Shown here: piece after piece, positions 55,649 to 62,795 of the stretch
How the letters are laid out: each line of letters starts with the position of its first letter
Numbering within the stretch: position 1 is the first letter of the stretch
Assembly (NCBI RefSeq): GCF_001913155.1
Contig: NZ_CP018760.1
Span: 3,658,001 to 3,722,000 of the forward strand
Reading direction: 5' to 3'
Origin: Maribacter hydrothermalis
Lineage (GTDB): Bacteria; Bacteroidota; Bacteroidia; Flavobacteriales; Flavobacteriaceae
DNA: 64,000 nucleotides
Program-made: the position numbers and the translations under genes
The notes under the pieces: generated by a model
What the model was told of the DNA's origin: nothing
Databases searched by the model: none
What the model saw: the letters and a program-made list of their open reading frames with translations, nothing else

Positions 55649-57367
55649 TTAGCTTAATTTTTTTGATTTTCCACGTAGTAATACCCAGTATGCCGTTATA
55701 AAATAGGTAACCGTACAAACAAATGCATACGTGTAAAACAGCTCTCTATTAGTAATATAGCTGTTCTTATTGGCGCTGTCAAAAAGAACAATACTTGCTA
55801 ATACCAAGGTAATTATTAGCGCTACAATTGACACCAGTTTTAAAAACTTAGAGAATAGCGAGGTGTCATTATTTGGTTTAGTTTTTAATTTGCTTTTTTC
55901 CTCTTGAAAAGCCACAATTTTTTCATTTCGTATTTCTTCTTTTTCTTCTGCCTCAGGATATTTCTCTTTTGCTCCATAACGACCCGCAAAGAACGTGTAG
56001 ACTCCGATAGTGAAAACCCATGTTGGTATAAATAAATAGAAGAAAGACATTACATTTAAAGCGTTCAAGCCAAAGCCGAATACTAATCCTAGTCCCCATG
56101 AAACAATAGCGGGTGTGCTAAAGGTTAAATTGCTGTAAGATGACCAATAACGAGTGTATCCAATTCTTGGGAATATTTGATGTTCTGCAAATACTATTGC
56201 CCCAACAGGAACTACTAATAGACCAGCATAGGTTAACAGCGGTAAAATCTGTGAGAAAACAAAAGGGAAACATGCTATGGCTATAGTTATTAAACCAACC
56301 ACTATAGTTGTCTTTTTTCGTGAATGATTGTGAAAAATTGCTTGCGCTGCTAATCCCGCTCTATATAAATTGGTAATTGCCGTGGTCCAACCTGCTACGA
56401 TTACGATAACAAAACCAGACCATCCTAAGGCATAAAAAGCAACATCGCCGGGATCCAATTCTACGATTGATTTTCCTAAGATTACTGCTGCACCTGCTCC
56501 CATAATTCCGGCTGCTATCCAGGCAACATAATGTCCGAACATCATACCAGTACTGGTTGCGAGTCCGTAAGATTTCTTCTTGGCAAAACGTAATAACGCC
56601 ATATCTATTAATCCAAAATGGGTAATAGTGTTTGCTGCCCAGGCGAATCCTATGACCTCAACAAGTCCAATACCGGTTTCTCCAGTACTATCAATTCCTG
56701 TCCATATCGATTTATCTCCGAGCGATATCAAATCATTCCATCCGCTTGGTAAAGTTGTTCCTAAAACATCTAAAGATAAAGCTGGAAGTAAAACCATTGC
56801 ACCACTGGTGAACATTACGAAAAGCCATGGAGCACATATCCCTGAAAATTCTGATACTGCATTAAATCCGTATAAAGCAATTGATACAACAACTAAACCT
56901 ACACAAAATACTATAATTACAAACCACATATTGGTGGGATACCAGTTCAATTGTGCGGGTATATCGAAAGCAAACCTCACTGCGGTGGCAGAAACAGTAA
57001 TCATAGCGGCCGATATAACTGAGAAAATAATAACGTTTGCCCAATTGTAAAGCTTCGTCATAGAATCTCCAGCAATTTTATTTAGGTAGGTGTATAAGCT
57101 TAACCTAGTTTCTACGGCAATGGGTGAAGTAATGAACGTCCAGCTTAAAACTGCCAGAATATTTCCTATTAACAAACCCAAAATAATATCCATTGTTTTG
57201 GCTCCTAATGCTACAAACGTAGCTCCAATTACAAACTCTGTTGCCGCAACATGTTCGGCGGCATATAAGCCTGCAAAATGAGTCCAATCATGTAATTTAT
57301 GTTTTGCTACGGGTAATTGTTCTTCGTTTAAACTTTCGAATGTAGTGTAGTCGTTATTTATTGACAT
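55649..57367 (-). CDS. NCS1-like (purine-cytosine permease) transporter
   Basis: The 572-residue inner-membrane protein has about 12 predicted helices in an NCS1 order (YAAEHVAATEFVIGATF, IILGLLIGNILAVLSW, LNWYPTNMWFVIIVFCVG, VIGFAWAANTITHFG) and an extra C-terminal part with two further helices (residues about 510-565). NCS1 members usually move nucleobases, allantoin or hydantoins with a proton or sodium ion. It is placed two bases before a polyol dehydrogenase gene, which suggests a substrate related to that enzyme; the identity is not known. Confidence 0.75.
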   Translation of the reverse strand: MSINNDYTTFESLNEEQLPVAKHKLHDWTHFAGLYAAEHVAATEFVIGATFVALGAKTMDIILGLLIGNILAVLSWTFITSPIAVETRLSLYTYLNKIAGDSMTKLYNWANVIIFSVISAAMITVSATAVRFAFDIPAQLNWYPTNMWFVIIVFCVGLVVVSIALYGFNAVSEFSGICAPWLFVMFTSGAMVLLPALSLDVLGTTLPSGWNDLISLGDKSIWTGIDSTGETGIGLVEVIGFAWAANTITHFGLIDMALLRFAKKKSYGLATSTGMMFGHYVAWIAAGIMGAGAAVILGKSIVELDPGDVAFYALGWSGFVIVIVAGWTTAITNLYRAGLAAQAIFHNHSRKKTTIVVGLITIAIACFPFVFSQILPLLTYAGLLVVPVGAIVFAEHQIFPRIGYTRYWSSYSNLTFSTPAIVSWGLGLVFGFGLNALNVMSFFYLFIPTWVFTIGVYTFFAGRYGAKEKYPEAEEKEEIRNEKIVAFQEEKSKLKTKPNNDTSLFSKFLKLVSIVALIITLVLASIVLFDSANKNSYITNRELFYTYAFVCTVTYFITAYWVLLRGKSKKLS

Positions 57368-57757
57368 AAGTTGAGTTGGTAATTAGGTTTTTTATTAATA
57401 ATATCTTGGGTAAGGTTTAAAAACTTTTTAATTGTTTTATTGAATTTAAAATAGAGTTGGGTGTGTTTACATATGACAATCTTAAATTTAACTAAATAAA
57501 ACAAATGGTTACAGTATATCATTGTTGAAAATTCAACTACGTAATTTTATTACTTATTATTTTAAATTAAAAATTATCTACCTTAAGATGAATTGTACCC
57601 TGTTTTTAATATTAGATTGAAAATATCTGAACGGGTAATTATAAGCAACTTATTTCTTTTGTTTCAATTTTTTCTTTGAAAGAAATAATGAAAATACAAA
57701 TGAAGAAAATTTAAGAAAGCTAAATTTTATAATTAGGGTCTTTCAGGCTTATTGTTT
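57368..57757. other. 390-base intergenic region, AT-rich
   Basis: It lies upstream of the NCS1 permease gene and downstream of the metallo-hydrolase gene, both on the minus strand. Only a weak palindrome (57671-57685, TTTCTTTGAAAGAAA) was seen. No TAnnTTTG box, RNA gene or coding frame with a usable start was recognised. Confidence 0.5.
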
Positions 57758-58879
57758 TTATAACCCTTTCCACCAATCATAATAGTTATTCACCGAATCT
57801 TTTACAATAATTTCTTGTCCTATTTGGGGCGAAATAACGGAAATGTTTAATTCAGCTGCTTTTAGTTCAACTCTTTTAATAGGATCTGTCCATTCATGTA
57901 AAGCCAGTTTAAAACCTGCCCAGTGTATTGGCATTATTTTTTTTGCCCTTACATCGATACCTGCTTGTGCGGTTTCTTCTGGCATCATGTGAATATCTGA
58001 CCACATTTGGTTGTATTGTCCACATTCCATTAAAGCTAGGTCAAAAGGTCCGTATTTTTCTCCTATTTCTTTAAAGTGATTGGCATATCCGCTGTCACCA
58101 CTAAAGTAAATATTTTCTGTTGGTGATGTAATTACCCAGGAGCTCCATAAGGTACTTTGCCCATTGTTAAAGTTTCTGCCAGAAAAGTGTTGCGCAGGAG
58201 TGCATACTAATTTTAAGTTACCAAATTGGTTTTCTTGCCACCAATCCATTTCAGTGATTTTTGTAGTGGGTACGCCCCAAGTTTTTAAGTGGTTGCCTAC
58301 ACCTAATGGCGTATAAAAATGATTGGTCTTGTCTTTGATTTTTAAAACAGATTCATAATCTAGATGGTCATAGTGATCATGAGAAAATATAACTGCATCA
58401 ATCTGTGGTAATTTGTCTATGGCTATTGGAAATTCCTTATTAAATCGATTAGCACCTAAAAGTGGGTGAGGAGCGGCTACTGCACCAAACATAGGGTCAA
58501 TAAGAATATTCTTTCTATCAATCTGTAATAAAAAGGACGAATGACCAAACCAAATCATTCTTGCCTCTCCTTTATAATCGGCAATAGATACGGAGTCTAT
58601 TTGTTGTGGTTTTAAATCTTCTTTAGGTCTCCCATTAGGAACTTTAGTAGTAAAGAATTTATACGCTAAACTAACTGTTTCAGAAAATCCTAAATCTTTA
58701 GGAACATCATTGTTATTTCTAAACTTTCCGTCTTTATATTGATTAGATCGTTCATAAATCAGTTTTTGTTCTTTTGTTGTATTACCACCAAAACTAGGGT
58801 AGAAGTTGATGAACAACAGGGTGATAACTACTAAAATTGCTAGTATTGAAAGTGTTGCAATCATTATTTTTTTAAACAT
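57758..58879 (-). CDS. metallo-beta-lactamase-fold hydrolase (NAPE-PLD / UlaG-like), membrane-anchored
   Basis: The 373-residue protein has one N-terminal membrane helix (IMIATLSILAILVVITLLFI). It then shows a metallo-beta-lactamase domain: MIWFGHSSFLLQI, the HxHxDH motif in IFSHDHYDHLDYES, CTPAQHFSGRN, NIYFSGDSGYA and a late IMPIHWAGFKLALHEW. This set marks the NAPE-PLD-like branch that hydrolyses phosphodiesters or lactones; the bacterial substrate is unknown. A good promoter lies at 58944-58971. Confidence 0.85.
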   Translation of the reverse strand: MFKKIMIATLSILAILVVITLLFINFYPSFGGNTTKEQKLIYERSNQYKDGKFRNNNDVPKDLGFSETVSLAYKFFTTKVPNGRPKEDLKPQQIDSVSIADYKGEARMIWFGHSSFLLQIDRKNILIDPMFGAVAAPHPLLGANRFNKEFPIAIDKLPQIDAVIFSHDHYDHLDYESVLKIKDKTNHFYTPLGVGNHLKTWGVPTTKITEMDWWQENQFGNLKLVCTPAQHFSGRNFNNGQSTLWSSWVITSPTENIYFSGDSGYANHFKEIGEKYGPFDLALMECGQYNQMWSDIHMMPEETAQAGIDVRAKKIMPIHWAGFKLALHEWTDPIKRVELKAAELNISVISPQIGQEIIVKDSVNNYYDWWKGL

Positions 58880-58943
58880 TTTAAATCATTTAACGCAAAA
58901 ATTCAGCGTAACAATAAGATGCGAAATATTGGTTTTAAGTTTT

Positions 58944-58971
58944 CAAAGTTACTGTTTGTATACTGTTCAAA
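58944..58971 (-). promoter_or_regulatory. promoter of the metallo-hydrolase gene
   Basis: On the minus strand TTTG (plus 58968-58971), 16 bases, then TAACTTTG (plus 58944-58951), a perfect -7 box. Spacing is one base short of the usual range. The transcript leader would be about 58 bases. Confidence 0.5.
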
Positions 58972-59124
58972 ACTATTTTTTTTGGAACTCATATATATTT
59001 TTCGTTTGTTTATAAGTACAAAGTTATGTCGATATGCGTAGGTATTAGAACACTAATTACAGAATTTCAAGCACTTTTTGTCGAATTTGAAAATACTTTT
59101 GCTATGGAGGTAATTAATATAAAG

Positions 59125-59159
59125 AGTTGGAGCTAAGAATGTGAATCCTGACTCCAACT
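59125..59159 (-). terminator. possible terminator of the ars operon
   Basis: AGTTGGAG (59125-59132) and CTCCAACT (59152-59159) are perfect inverted repeats with a 19-base loop. On the minus strand they are followed by CTTTATATT, a weak T run, 44 bases after the acr3 stop. Confidence 0.45.
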
Positions 59160-59202
59160 AAGTTTTGCGAGTGTTTTGTTTTACTTTTTTTATAATAAAA
59201 AT

Positions 59203-60258
59203 CTAAACTGTTTCAGGTGTTGATTTAGAATAGTACTTTTTCTTTAACCAAAAAGAGACTTTTACTAAAAATATCAACGCAGGTACTTCTACCAGCGGAC
59301 CTATTACACCAGCAAATGCCTGACCGGAATTGAGTCCGAATACCGCAATAGCAACTGCAATTGCCAATTCAAAATTGTTTCCGGCTGCCGTAAATGCTAC
59401 TGATGCTGTTTTATCATATTCTGCACCCGTTGCTTTGGTAAAGAAAAACCCAATAATGAACATTAAGGTGAAATAAATTAATAACGGAACTGCAATGATG
59501 AGCACATCCATAGGTATTTCAACTATTAATTCTCCTTTTAACGAAAACATGATAACAATGGTGAATAGCAGTGCAATCAATGTCATTGGTGAAATTGCAG
59601 GTATGAACTTATTCGTATACCAATCTTCGCCTTTGAGTTTTACTAAAATCAATCTGCTTAATATCCCCATTAAAAACGGTAACCCTAAATAGATGGCTAC
59701 ACTTTCGGCAATGGTACCAATAGAGATATCTACAATTGCACCTTCAAAACCGAAGTAGGGTGGAAGTACTGTAATAAATATCCATGCATAGAAACTATAG
59801 GCAAATACTTGAAATATACTGTTCAATGCTACCAAGCCGGCTCCGTACTCACTACTACCATCGGCAAGGTCGTTCCATACCAATACCATAGCAATACAAC
59901 GCGCCAAACCTATAAGTATAAGACCAACCATGTATTCTGGGTAATCTGATAAAAAGGTAATGGCTAAAATGAACATTAAAACCGGACCAATAATCCAGTT
60001 TAAGATTAAAGAGATAGATAGAATTTTAGTGTTTCTAAATACCTTAGGTAATAATGCATAGTTCACTTTTGCCAAAGGCGGATACATCATTAATATTAAG
60101 CCGATGGCTATGGGAATGTTAGTACTACCACTACTAAAGCTATTTATAATATCTGGAAAGCTTGGAAAAAAGTAACCAATACCAACCCCTAAAACCATTG
60201 CGGCAAAAATCCACCAGGTTAGGTTTTTATCTAGAAAGCTTAGTTTTTTAGATGCCAT
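59203..60258 (-). CDS. acr3: ACR3-type arsenite efflux transporter
   Basis: The 351-residue inner-membrane protein of about ten helices exports As(III) as arsenite. Family-specific segments are [24 protein letters not shown] (as [20 protein letters not shown]), [17 protein letters not shown], the conserved cysteine in [15 protein letters not shown], and a late [20 protein letters not shown]. It is the last gene of the arsR-DUF6428-arsC-acr3 operon, two bases after arsC. It is regulated with the operon by ArsR through the operator candidates upstream. Confidence 0.94.
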   Translation of the reverse strand: MASKKLSFLDKNLTWWIFAAMVLGVGIGYFFPSFPDIINSFSSGSTNIPIAIGLILMMYPPLAKVNYALLPKVFRNTKILSISLILNWIIGPVLMFILAITFLSDYPEYMVGLILIGLARCIAMVLVWNDLADGSSEYGAGLVALNSIFQVFAYSFYAWIFITVLPPYFGFEGAIVDISIGTIAESVAIYLGLPFLMGILSRLILVKLKGEDWYTNKFIPAISPMTLIALLFTIVIMFSLKGELIVEIPMDVLIIAVPLLIYFTLMFIIGFFFTKATGAEYDKTASVAFTAAGNNFELAIAVAIAVFGLNSGQAFAGVIGPLVEVPALIFLVKVSFWLKKKYYSKSTPETV

Positions 60259-60260
60259 TT

Positions 60261-60893
60261 TTATTTGCTGATTTGTGAGAATATGTAAAATAATTCCGTT
60301 GCAATCTGAATACTTCTTTCAGCATACTTTTCTGCTTGCTGCGGCATGTTGTCAAACGCTTTTGGATCTTCAAAAGTGATAGGTACTCTTTTTTCTGCAC
60401 CTGCAATAAAAGGACAACCACCATCTGCTTGCGAACAAGTCATGACCGCCGTAAACTGTGAAGCCGGATTAAACGAATCTTCATAAGATTTAGAAAAACC
60501 AATTACCGGATGCTCATTCTCAGAAAACTTTATAGCATATACAGGATTACTGGTGTCCGATAATTTTTGAATCTGGAAACCTTGATTCTTTAATGTCTCT
60601 GCAACCATTGGGAACAATGCCGTAGCTTCTGTACCACCAGAGTAGCAATATACATTTTTAATAGTAAAATAGGTAGCCATGGTCTGTGCCCATACTTGAG
60701 ATAGGTGACTTCTTCTGGAGTTATGCGTGCAAATAAAGTTGATTCTTATTTCTTGGTCATTTGTAGTTTTCTCTTGAATGAAATCTACCAATGGCTGCAA
60801 GACAACCTTACGTTCTTCGGTAATTGAATATGGTTGTAGATCTTTGATTAAATTCTCAATTTCTGGTAACATAGTGGTTTTTGTAGTTATCAT
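60261..60893 (-). CDS. arsC: arsenate reductase-like low-molecular-weight phosphatase
   Basis: The 210-residue protein has a CX5R loop in [18 protein letters not shown] (near residue 51) and the redox cysteines of [15 protein letters not shown] further on, as in thioredoxin-type ArsC or in long Bacteroidota phosphatases of this group. It would reduce As(V) to As(III) in the cytoplasm, which Acr3 then exports. It is coupled to acr3 (two-base gap) and follows the DUF6428 gene by 22 bases. Confidence 0.88.
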   Translation of the reverse strand: MITTKTTMLPEIENLIKDLQPYSITEERKVVLQPLVDFIQEKTTNDQEIRINFICTHNSRRSHLSQVWAQTMATYFTIKNVYCYSGGTEATALFPMVAETLKNQGFQIQKLSDTSNPVYAIKFSENEHPVIGFSKSYEDSFNPASQFTAVMTCSQADGGCPFIAGAEKRVPITFEDPKAFDNMPQQAEKYAERSIQIATELFYIFSQISK

Positions 60894-60915
60894 TTTATAT
60901 CATGTTTATTGGTAG

Positions 60916-61383
60916 TTAACAGCAGTTTCCGTCAGGCGCGCAACATGGTTCGTTATTAACCTCTGCAAGGTTTAGTTTTGGTTTCTCTGCAGGTATGCCA
61001 CAATTGTCTTTTGCTAAACAGTCTGTTTGTTTCGATGCTAAGATGAAATTAGTACCGTCAAAATCAAGACCAAACTTCTCTATGGTTTGTCCTTGGTATT
61101 CAACTTCTATTTCTAAATCTTCTATGCCCAATACCTTTTCAGAAAGTTCAATAATGTTGATTAATTTTTCTGGGTGAAGTCTATGGTCATAATCATTGGC
61201 ATTCCATAATTGAAAGCTTACTACTTCCTCATTTCGAACAGTGCCACCACAGTCAATGAAATTTTTGGTAATCTTACCTATTTCCGTAACATGAAAATGG
61301 TTAGGTACCAAATCACCATTTGGTAATTCAAAGGCTATAGTATCTAATTTTGCTAAGTGTTTTTTAATTTCTGATAGTTTCAT
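60916..61383 (-). CDS. DUF6428 family protein with cysteine-rich tail
   Basis: The 155-residue cytosolic protein is found in Bacteroidota ars operons and has no established function. The alpha/beta body (MKLSEIKKHLAKLDTIAFEL, LVPNHFHVTEIGKITKNFID) carries a conserved His-x-His. The C-terminus has thiol clusters: DCLAKDNCG and EPCCAPDGNCC, giving six cysteines in the last 36 residues, suggestive of soft-metal or arsenite binding. It sits between arsR and arsC on the same strand. Confidence 0.75.
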   Translation of the reverse strand: MKLSEIKKHLAKLDTIAFELPNGDLVPNHFHVTEIGKITKNFIDCGGTVRNEEVVSFQLWNANDYDHRLHPEKLINIIELSEKVLGIEDLEIEVEYQGQTIEKFGLDFDGTNFILASKQTDCLAKDNCGIPAEKPKLNLAEVNNEPCCAPDGNCC

Positions 61384-61418
61384 AATCTTGTTTTTTATTT
61401 AAAATACGCGTTATATTA

Positions 61419-61434
61419 ATCGTAATAAACCGAT
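61419..61434 (-). promoter_or_regulatory. second candidate ArsR operator, between arsR and the DUF6428 gene
   Basis: ATCGTAATAAACCGAT shares its first nine bases (ATCGTAATA) and its 16-base length with the operator candidate upstream of arsR (which reads ATCGTAATATTGCAAT on the minus strand). The outer ATCG/CGAT is palindromic. It could give separate control of the genes after arsR. Confidence 0.4.
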
Positions 61435-61452
61435 AAAAGAATTCAAATTTTT

Positions 61453-61782
61453 TTAACAGCAATCGGTATTTGGAATGTCTTGATCCAAGAATTTAATCAT
61501 AATATCTTTCATGTTAGACCAGTTGTCTTTATCTATACAGTAACAAACACTGGTACCTTCAACATTACCTTTTATTAATCCTAAATTTTTCAATTCTTTT
61601 AAGTGTTGAGAAATAGTCGGTTGTGCCAAACCTATTTCACTGACCAAGTCTCCACAAATGCAGGTATCTATTTTAAACAGATGCTGCAATATAGCAACAC
61701 GCGCAGGGTGACCAAATACTTTGGCGAACAGAGAAATCTTGTTCTGTTCATCGGTAAACATTTCTGTTTTTGCTAATCCCAT
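61453..61782 (-). CDS. arsR: ArsR family metalloregulator
   Basis: The 109-residue winged-helix repressor has an arsenic-binding motif in DTCICGDLVSEIG (near residue 41, cysteines before helix-turn-helix) and the recognition helix LAQPTISQHLKELKNLGLI. It ends with a C-terminal NTDCC that may add ligands. In this family arsenite binding releases DNA and derepresses the operon. It is the first gene of the operon; the operator candidate at 61802-61817 lies 20 bases upstream of its start. Confidence 0.93.
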   Translation of the reverse strand: MGLAKTEMFTDEQNKISLFAKVFGHPARVAILQHLFKIDTCICGDLVSEIGLAQPTISQHLKELKNLGLIKGNVEGTSVCYCIDKDNWSNMKDIMIKFLDQDIPNTDCC

Positions 61783-61801
61783 TTTTTCACTTTATTGTTT
61801 C

Positions 61802-61817
61802 ATTGCAATATTACGAT
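61802..61817 (-). promoter_or_regulatory. candidate ArsR operator overlapping the arsR promoter
   Basis: ATTGCAATATTACGAT is a 16-base imperfect palindrome (12 of 16 positions symmetrical) centred on AATATT. It covers TAATATTG on the minus strand, a one-mismatch -7 box. Repressor binding would thus block polymerase. The same ATCGTAATA core recurs at 61419-61434. Confidence 0.55.
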
Positions 61818-61958
61818 ATATAATTAAACTACCATACTAATAAAAGATTTTTCTTCTATTTTGAATAATTTAACCCTTATACTAAAATTTTTACAATTGG
61901 TTATTTATAATTCCAATCGGGTTATCCAATTAAAATGTACAATTCATTTAAGTAAACT

Positions 61959-61989
61959 TTTGGAAATGTGTTATTTCTGCGTAACTTTT
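61959..61989 (+). promoter_or_regulatory. promoter of the CBM48-HhH gene
   Basis: TTTG (61959-61962), 19 bases, then TAACTTTT (61982-61989), which differs from TAnnTTTG at the last base. Transcription would start about 20 bases before the ATG at 62017. Confidence 0.55.
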
Positions 61990-62016
61990 ATTCAAGAATT
62001 TTAAACACTACAGAAA

Positions 62017-62688
62017 ATGGCATTAACAAAAGACACAAAAGGCACCGGTGCGTATACATTAGTTACGTTTACCGTAGGAAAAAATGAAGCGCCAAGTACA
62101 TCAAACGTATTGTTGTTAGGAGATTTTAATAATTGGAAATCGAATGATAGTGCGCATCAAATGGAAAAAAAGGATGGTTCTTATAGCAAGACTATTAAAC
62201 TTAAAAATGGGAAACGATATGAGTTTCGCTATTTAAGTGAAGATAAGGGATGGTTTAATGATCATGCAGCGGATGATTATGTTCGCTCGCCTTATATTGG
62301 TATTGATAATAGCGTGGTAGATTTAAGTGCGCTACCTGAAAAAAAGAAACCAGTTAAAAAAACAGCAGTTAAGAAACCCACAGTTAAAAAGGCAGCGGTA
62401 AAAAAACCGGTCGCTAAGAAGCCTGAAACAAAACCAAAAAAAGATGATTTAAAGAAAATTGAAGGGGTAGGACCTAAAATTGCATCTATCTTAACTGAGA
62501 AAGGGTATGGTACATTTGAAAAACTAAGTAAAGCATCTGTAAAGTCTCTTGAAGATATTCTAAAAGCTGCAGGGCCTCGTTATACCATGCACAAACCAGG
62601 TACATGGCCTAAACAAGCTAAATTAGCTGCTGCTGGAGATTGGGATAAATTAAAAACACTACAAGAAAAACTAGATGGTGGAAAATAA
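62017..62688 (+). CDS. fusion of a glycogen-binding (CBM48-like) domain, lysine-rich linker and helix-hairpin-helix domain
   Basis: The 223-residue protein has three parts. Residues about 15-108 form an isoamylase/AMPK-type starch-binding beta-sandwich (LLLGDFNNWKSND, EFRYLSEDKGWFNDHAADDY). Residues about 109-145 are a run of KKPVKK/AVKKP repeats like the tails of histone-like proteins. From about 146 comes a helix-hairpin-helix (KKIEGVGPKIASILTEKGY) and a tail GPRYTMHKPGTWPKQAK like the C-terminal extension of Bacteroidota ribosomal protein L21. Joint function in glycogen and nucleic-acid binding is an inference. Confidence 0.82.
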   Translation: MALTKDTKGTGAYTLVTFTVGKNEAPSTSNVLLLGDFNNWKSNDSAHQMEKKDGSYSKTIKLKNGKRYEFRYLSEDKGWFNDHAADDYVRSPYIGIDNSVVDLSALPEKKKPVKKTAVKKPTVKKAAVKKPVAKKPETKPKKDDLKKIEGVGPKIASILTEKGYGTFEKLSKASVKSLEDILKAAGPRYTMHKPGTWPKQAKLAAAGDWDKLKTLQEKLDGGK

Positions 62689-62708
62689 TAAGCCATCTTA
62701 TCACTATC

Positions 62709-62740
62709 AATAAGCCCTAAGAATTATCTTAGGGCTTATT
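62709..62740. terminator. bidirectional terminator between the CBM48-HhH gene and the ABC-F gene
   Basis: AATAAGCCCTAAGA (62709-62722) pairs perfectly over 14 bp with TCTTAGGGCTTATT (62727-62740) around ATTA. The T tails are short on both sides, so efficiency may be moderate. Confidence 0.7.
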
Positions 62741-62795
62741 TGGTTATTAAATAGCTGTTTTAAGAATAAAAAGTAAAAACAACTGTTTATGGTAC

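Larger units (their letters stand above)
58880..59202. other. 323-base intergenic region between the metallo-hydrolase and acr3
   Basis: It contains the metallo-hydrolase promoter (58944-58971) and the hairpin 59125-59159 that may end the ars operon. A 36-codon plus-strand frame (59026-59136) has no recognisable similarity and is not called. The rest is AT-rich with no other signal seen. Confidence 0.5.

Noticed and set aside
56580..57050. 156-codon plus-strand open frame opposite the NCS1 permease gene
   Set aside because: It is an antisense shadow of helix-coding sequence; the minus strand encodes the consistent multi-helix transporter.
59026..59136. 36-codon plus-strand frame between the metallo-hydrolase and acr3
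   Set aside because: It has no similarity I recognise, and its end overlaps a hairpin that fits an operon terminator on the other strand.
59203..61782. Arsenic operon as part of a mobile island
   Set aside because: No integrase, transposase, tRNA or direct repeats border the cluster, and its composition matches the neighbours.
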